A stretch of DNA of 64,000 nucleotides from UBA6168 sp964423205. Its GTDB lineage: Bacteria > Bacteroidota > Bacteroidia > Chitinophagales > Saprospiraceae. The position numbers and the translations under genes are program-made. Shown one piece after another: positions 63,116 through 64,000 of this stretch (position 1 is the stretch's first letter; every line of letters starts with the position of its first letter). The stretch is from assembly GCA_964423205.1 (NCBI GenBank), contig CAYRDX010000002.1:67309-131308 (forward strand). The letters are read 5' to 3'. The notes under the pieces are model-generated. The model worked only from the letters and a program-made list of their open reading frames with translations, was not told where the DNA came from and did not search any database.

Positions 63116-63567
63116 TGATTTTATCCATTTTGATGTTGCTGGGGGGAATAGCCTTGACCTTGATAAGTACCAGTTGGCTGGTTTGGGGTTCCTCATCCAT
63201 TGCCAAAAGGTTCAAAGCATCTGATTTGGTCATTGGATTGACCATCGTTGGATTGGGGACTTCCATGCCTGAACTGGCCACCTCCGTTACAGCCACGCTA
63301 ATGGGAAAAACGGAACTGGCAGTCGGAAACATCATCAGTTCAAACATTCTCAACATCTTCCTCATTTTGGGTATTACTGCCACCATCTATCCATTGCCAT
63401 TTAACATTGGCCCCTCCAATCTGGACCTTGGCCTGGTTGTATTGAGTAGTCTGATGTTATTTATGACGGCGGTCGTTTTTTCACCAGGCAGGATTTCCAA
63501 AAGGGAAGGTATCATGTTTACTACCCTCAATGTGGCGTACATGATTTCGCTTATTTTTATCAACTGA
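63115..63567 (+). CDS. Half-size Na+/Ca2+ exchanger family protein (single alpha-repeat)
   Basis: 150 residues with about five helices. It contains one CaCA alpha-repeat: LVIGLTIVGLGTSMPELATS and AVGNIISSNILNIFLILG. Normal YrbG-type exchangers have two such repeats in about 300 residues. The fragment begins like an N-terminal half (LMLLGGIALTLIS) and stops at TGA 63565-63567, and no second repeat follows in any frame. It may be a functional half-unit that dimerises, or a truncated gene. The start ATG overlaps the coaD stop (TGATG); a TTG at 63112 is less likely. Confidence 0.8.
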   Translation: MILSILMLLGGIALTLISTSWLVWGSSSIAKRFKASDLVIGLTIVGLGTSMPELATSVTATLMGKTELAVGNIISSNILNIFLILGITATIYPLPFNIGPSNLDLGLVVLSSLMLFMTAVVFSPGRISKREGIMFTTLNVAYMISLIFIN

Positions 63568-63606
63568 GGTGGTGGACAAGCCTAACAACCAACAACGAAC
63601 AACACT

Positions 63607-64000
63607 ATGCGGTATAGCTGGATACTCTTCGATGCTGATGATACCCTGTTTGATTTTAAGGAATCGGCTAAACATGCCTTGTTTGCCACACTGGCCTATT
63701 ATGGCATCGAGCAAAAGCCTGAGTATTATACTTTGTACAAAAGAATCAACGAAGAAACATGGCTGGCTTTTGAAAAAAACCTGATTAATACCGGGCAATT
63801 AAGGCGCATACGTTTTGAAAAGTTTTTGGAGGCAATAGGTGAGTACAGGGAACCCTTGGAAGTGAATGCCTATTATCTCGATATTCTTTCGGATACTTCC
63901 ATTCTGATAAACGGTGCTGAGCAGCTGCTTCAGGAATTGACCGATATGGAAATTCGTTTGGGGCTCATCACCAACGGCCTGAAAGAAGTACAACGCAAAC
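63607..64000 (+). CDS. HAD-family hydrolase, YjjG-like (5' part; cut by window end)
   Basis: 131 codons are visible. Motif I is present as DADDTLFDF (Asp9, Asp11), followed by a helical cap (about 18-95). Motif II-like ITNGLKEVQ follows near residue 120. The sequence YSWILFDADDTLFDFKES resembles YjjG-type nucleotidases, which dephosphorylate pyrimidine nucleotides; this is inferred, as the C-terminal half is missing. It lies about 40 bases after the half-exchanger gene and likely shares its transcript. Confidence 0.85.
   Translation, partial: MRYSWILFDADDTLFDFKESAKHALFATLAYYGIEQKPEYYTLYKRINEETWLAFEKNLINTGQLRRIRFEKFLEAIGEYREPLEVNAYYLDILSDTSILINGAEQLLQELTDMEIRLGLITNGLKEVQRK

Noticed and set aside
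1..64000. tRNA, rRNA or CRISPR loci
   Set aside because: No tRNA T-loop pattern with a cloverleaf, no rRNA sequence and no spaced direct-repeat array was found by eye.

Overview
The window reads as a chromosomal segment of a Bacteroidota bacterium, most likely from the Saprospiria (inference from gene content, no phylogeny was run). The reasons are a giant secreted protein ending in a type IX secretion (T9SS) sorting domain and carrying dockerin-like and cohesin-like segments, many matches to the Bacteroidota -7 promoter box TAnnTTTG, few Shine-Dalgarno sequences, a futalosine-pathway menaquinone gene (mqnD), 2TM-domain and DUF6580 proteins, and S9, M42 and penicillin-acylase hydrolases. Both window ends cut genes: an HtrA/DegP protease on the left and a HAD hydrolase on the right.

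Layout. 1-24.3 kb is mostly housekeeping: degP (partial), dapF, a TPR protein, tex, ald, mqnD, an RluA-type pseudouridine synthase, 3-hydroxybutyryl-CoA dehydrogenase, an M42 peptidase, pyrE, a Nudix hydrolase, a PhoB/PhoR-like two-component pair, tyrS divergent from a LolC/E-type permease, a DUF458 protein, an HNH-AP2 DNA-binding protein, hemE, accD, gyrA and a secreted TPR protein. 24.5-32 kb is transport: TRAP permeases dctQM without a DctP, a C39-peptidase ABC exporter with its HlyD partner, and a tail-to-tail ABC-2 permease/ATPase pair. 32-43.5 kb holds a small unknown protein, a penicillin acylase, several membrane proteins, an S9 oligopeptidase and an adaptor/TolC efflux pair lacking its pump. 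43.5-49.9 kb holds rimO, a CCA-adding enzyme, dusB, a wrecked cation:proton antiporter pseudogene and hemB. 50.5-57.3 kb holds the T9SS protein and an ExbB-ExbD-ExbD-TonB energy-transduction operon. 57.6-64 kb holds a fatty-acid beta-oxidation pair (FadN-like plus thiolase), a macro-domain protein, coaD, a half-size Na+/Ca2+ exchanger and the partial HAD gene.

The least ordinary content is the repeat DNA. Four copies (1369-1540, 5266-5400, 24282-24413, 48523-48619) of an undescribed-looking, short, MITE-like element share both ends but differ in the middle, which is either a hairpin module or heptamer or hexamer tandem repeats. Every copy points the same end at the start of a downstream gene, and three carry a perfect TAnnTTTG box near that end, so the element may be a mobile promoter. 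A second repeat cluster (61.25-62.58 kb) contains a 336-bp inverted-repeat element of REP/RAYT style, three GGGGCTACGCCCC hairpins, and a 15-unit heptamer array. It brackets the macro-domain gene with exact direct repeats. Other oddities are an ABC exporter whose switch histidine is Ser, an HNH-AP2 protein with lost nuclease residues, an exchanger with one alpha-repeat, a TyrRS without a histidine in its HIGH motif, two candidate small RNAs, and several genes whose -7 box nearly touches the start codon. No tRNA, rRNA, CRISPR array or intact transposase gene was seen.
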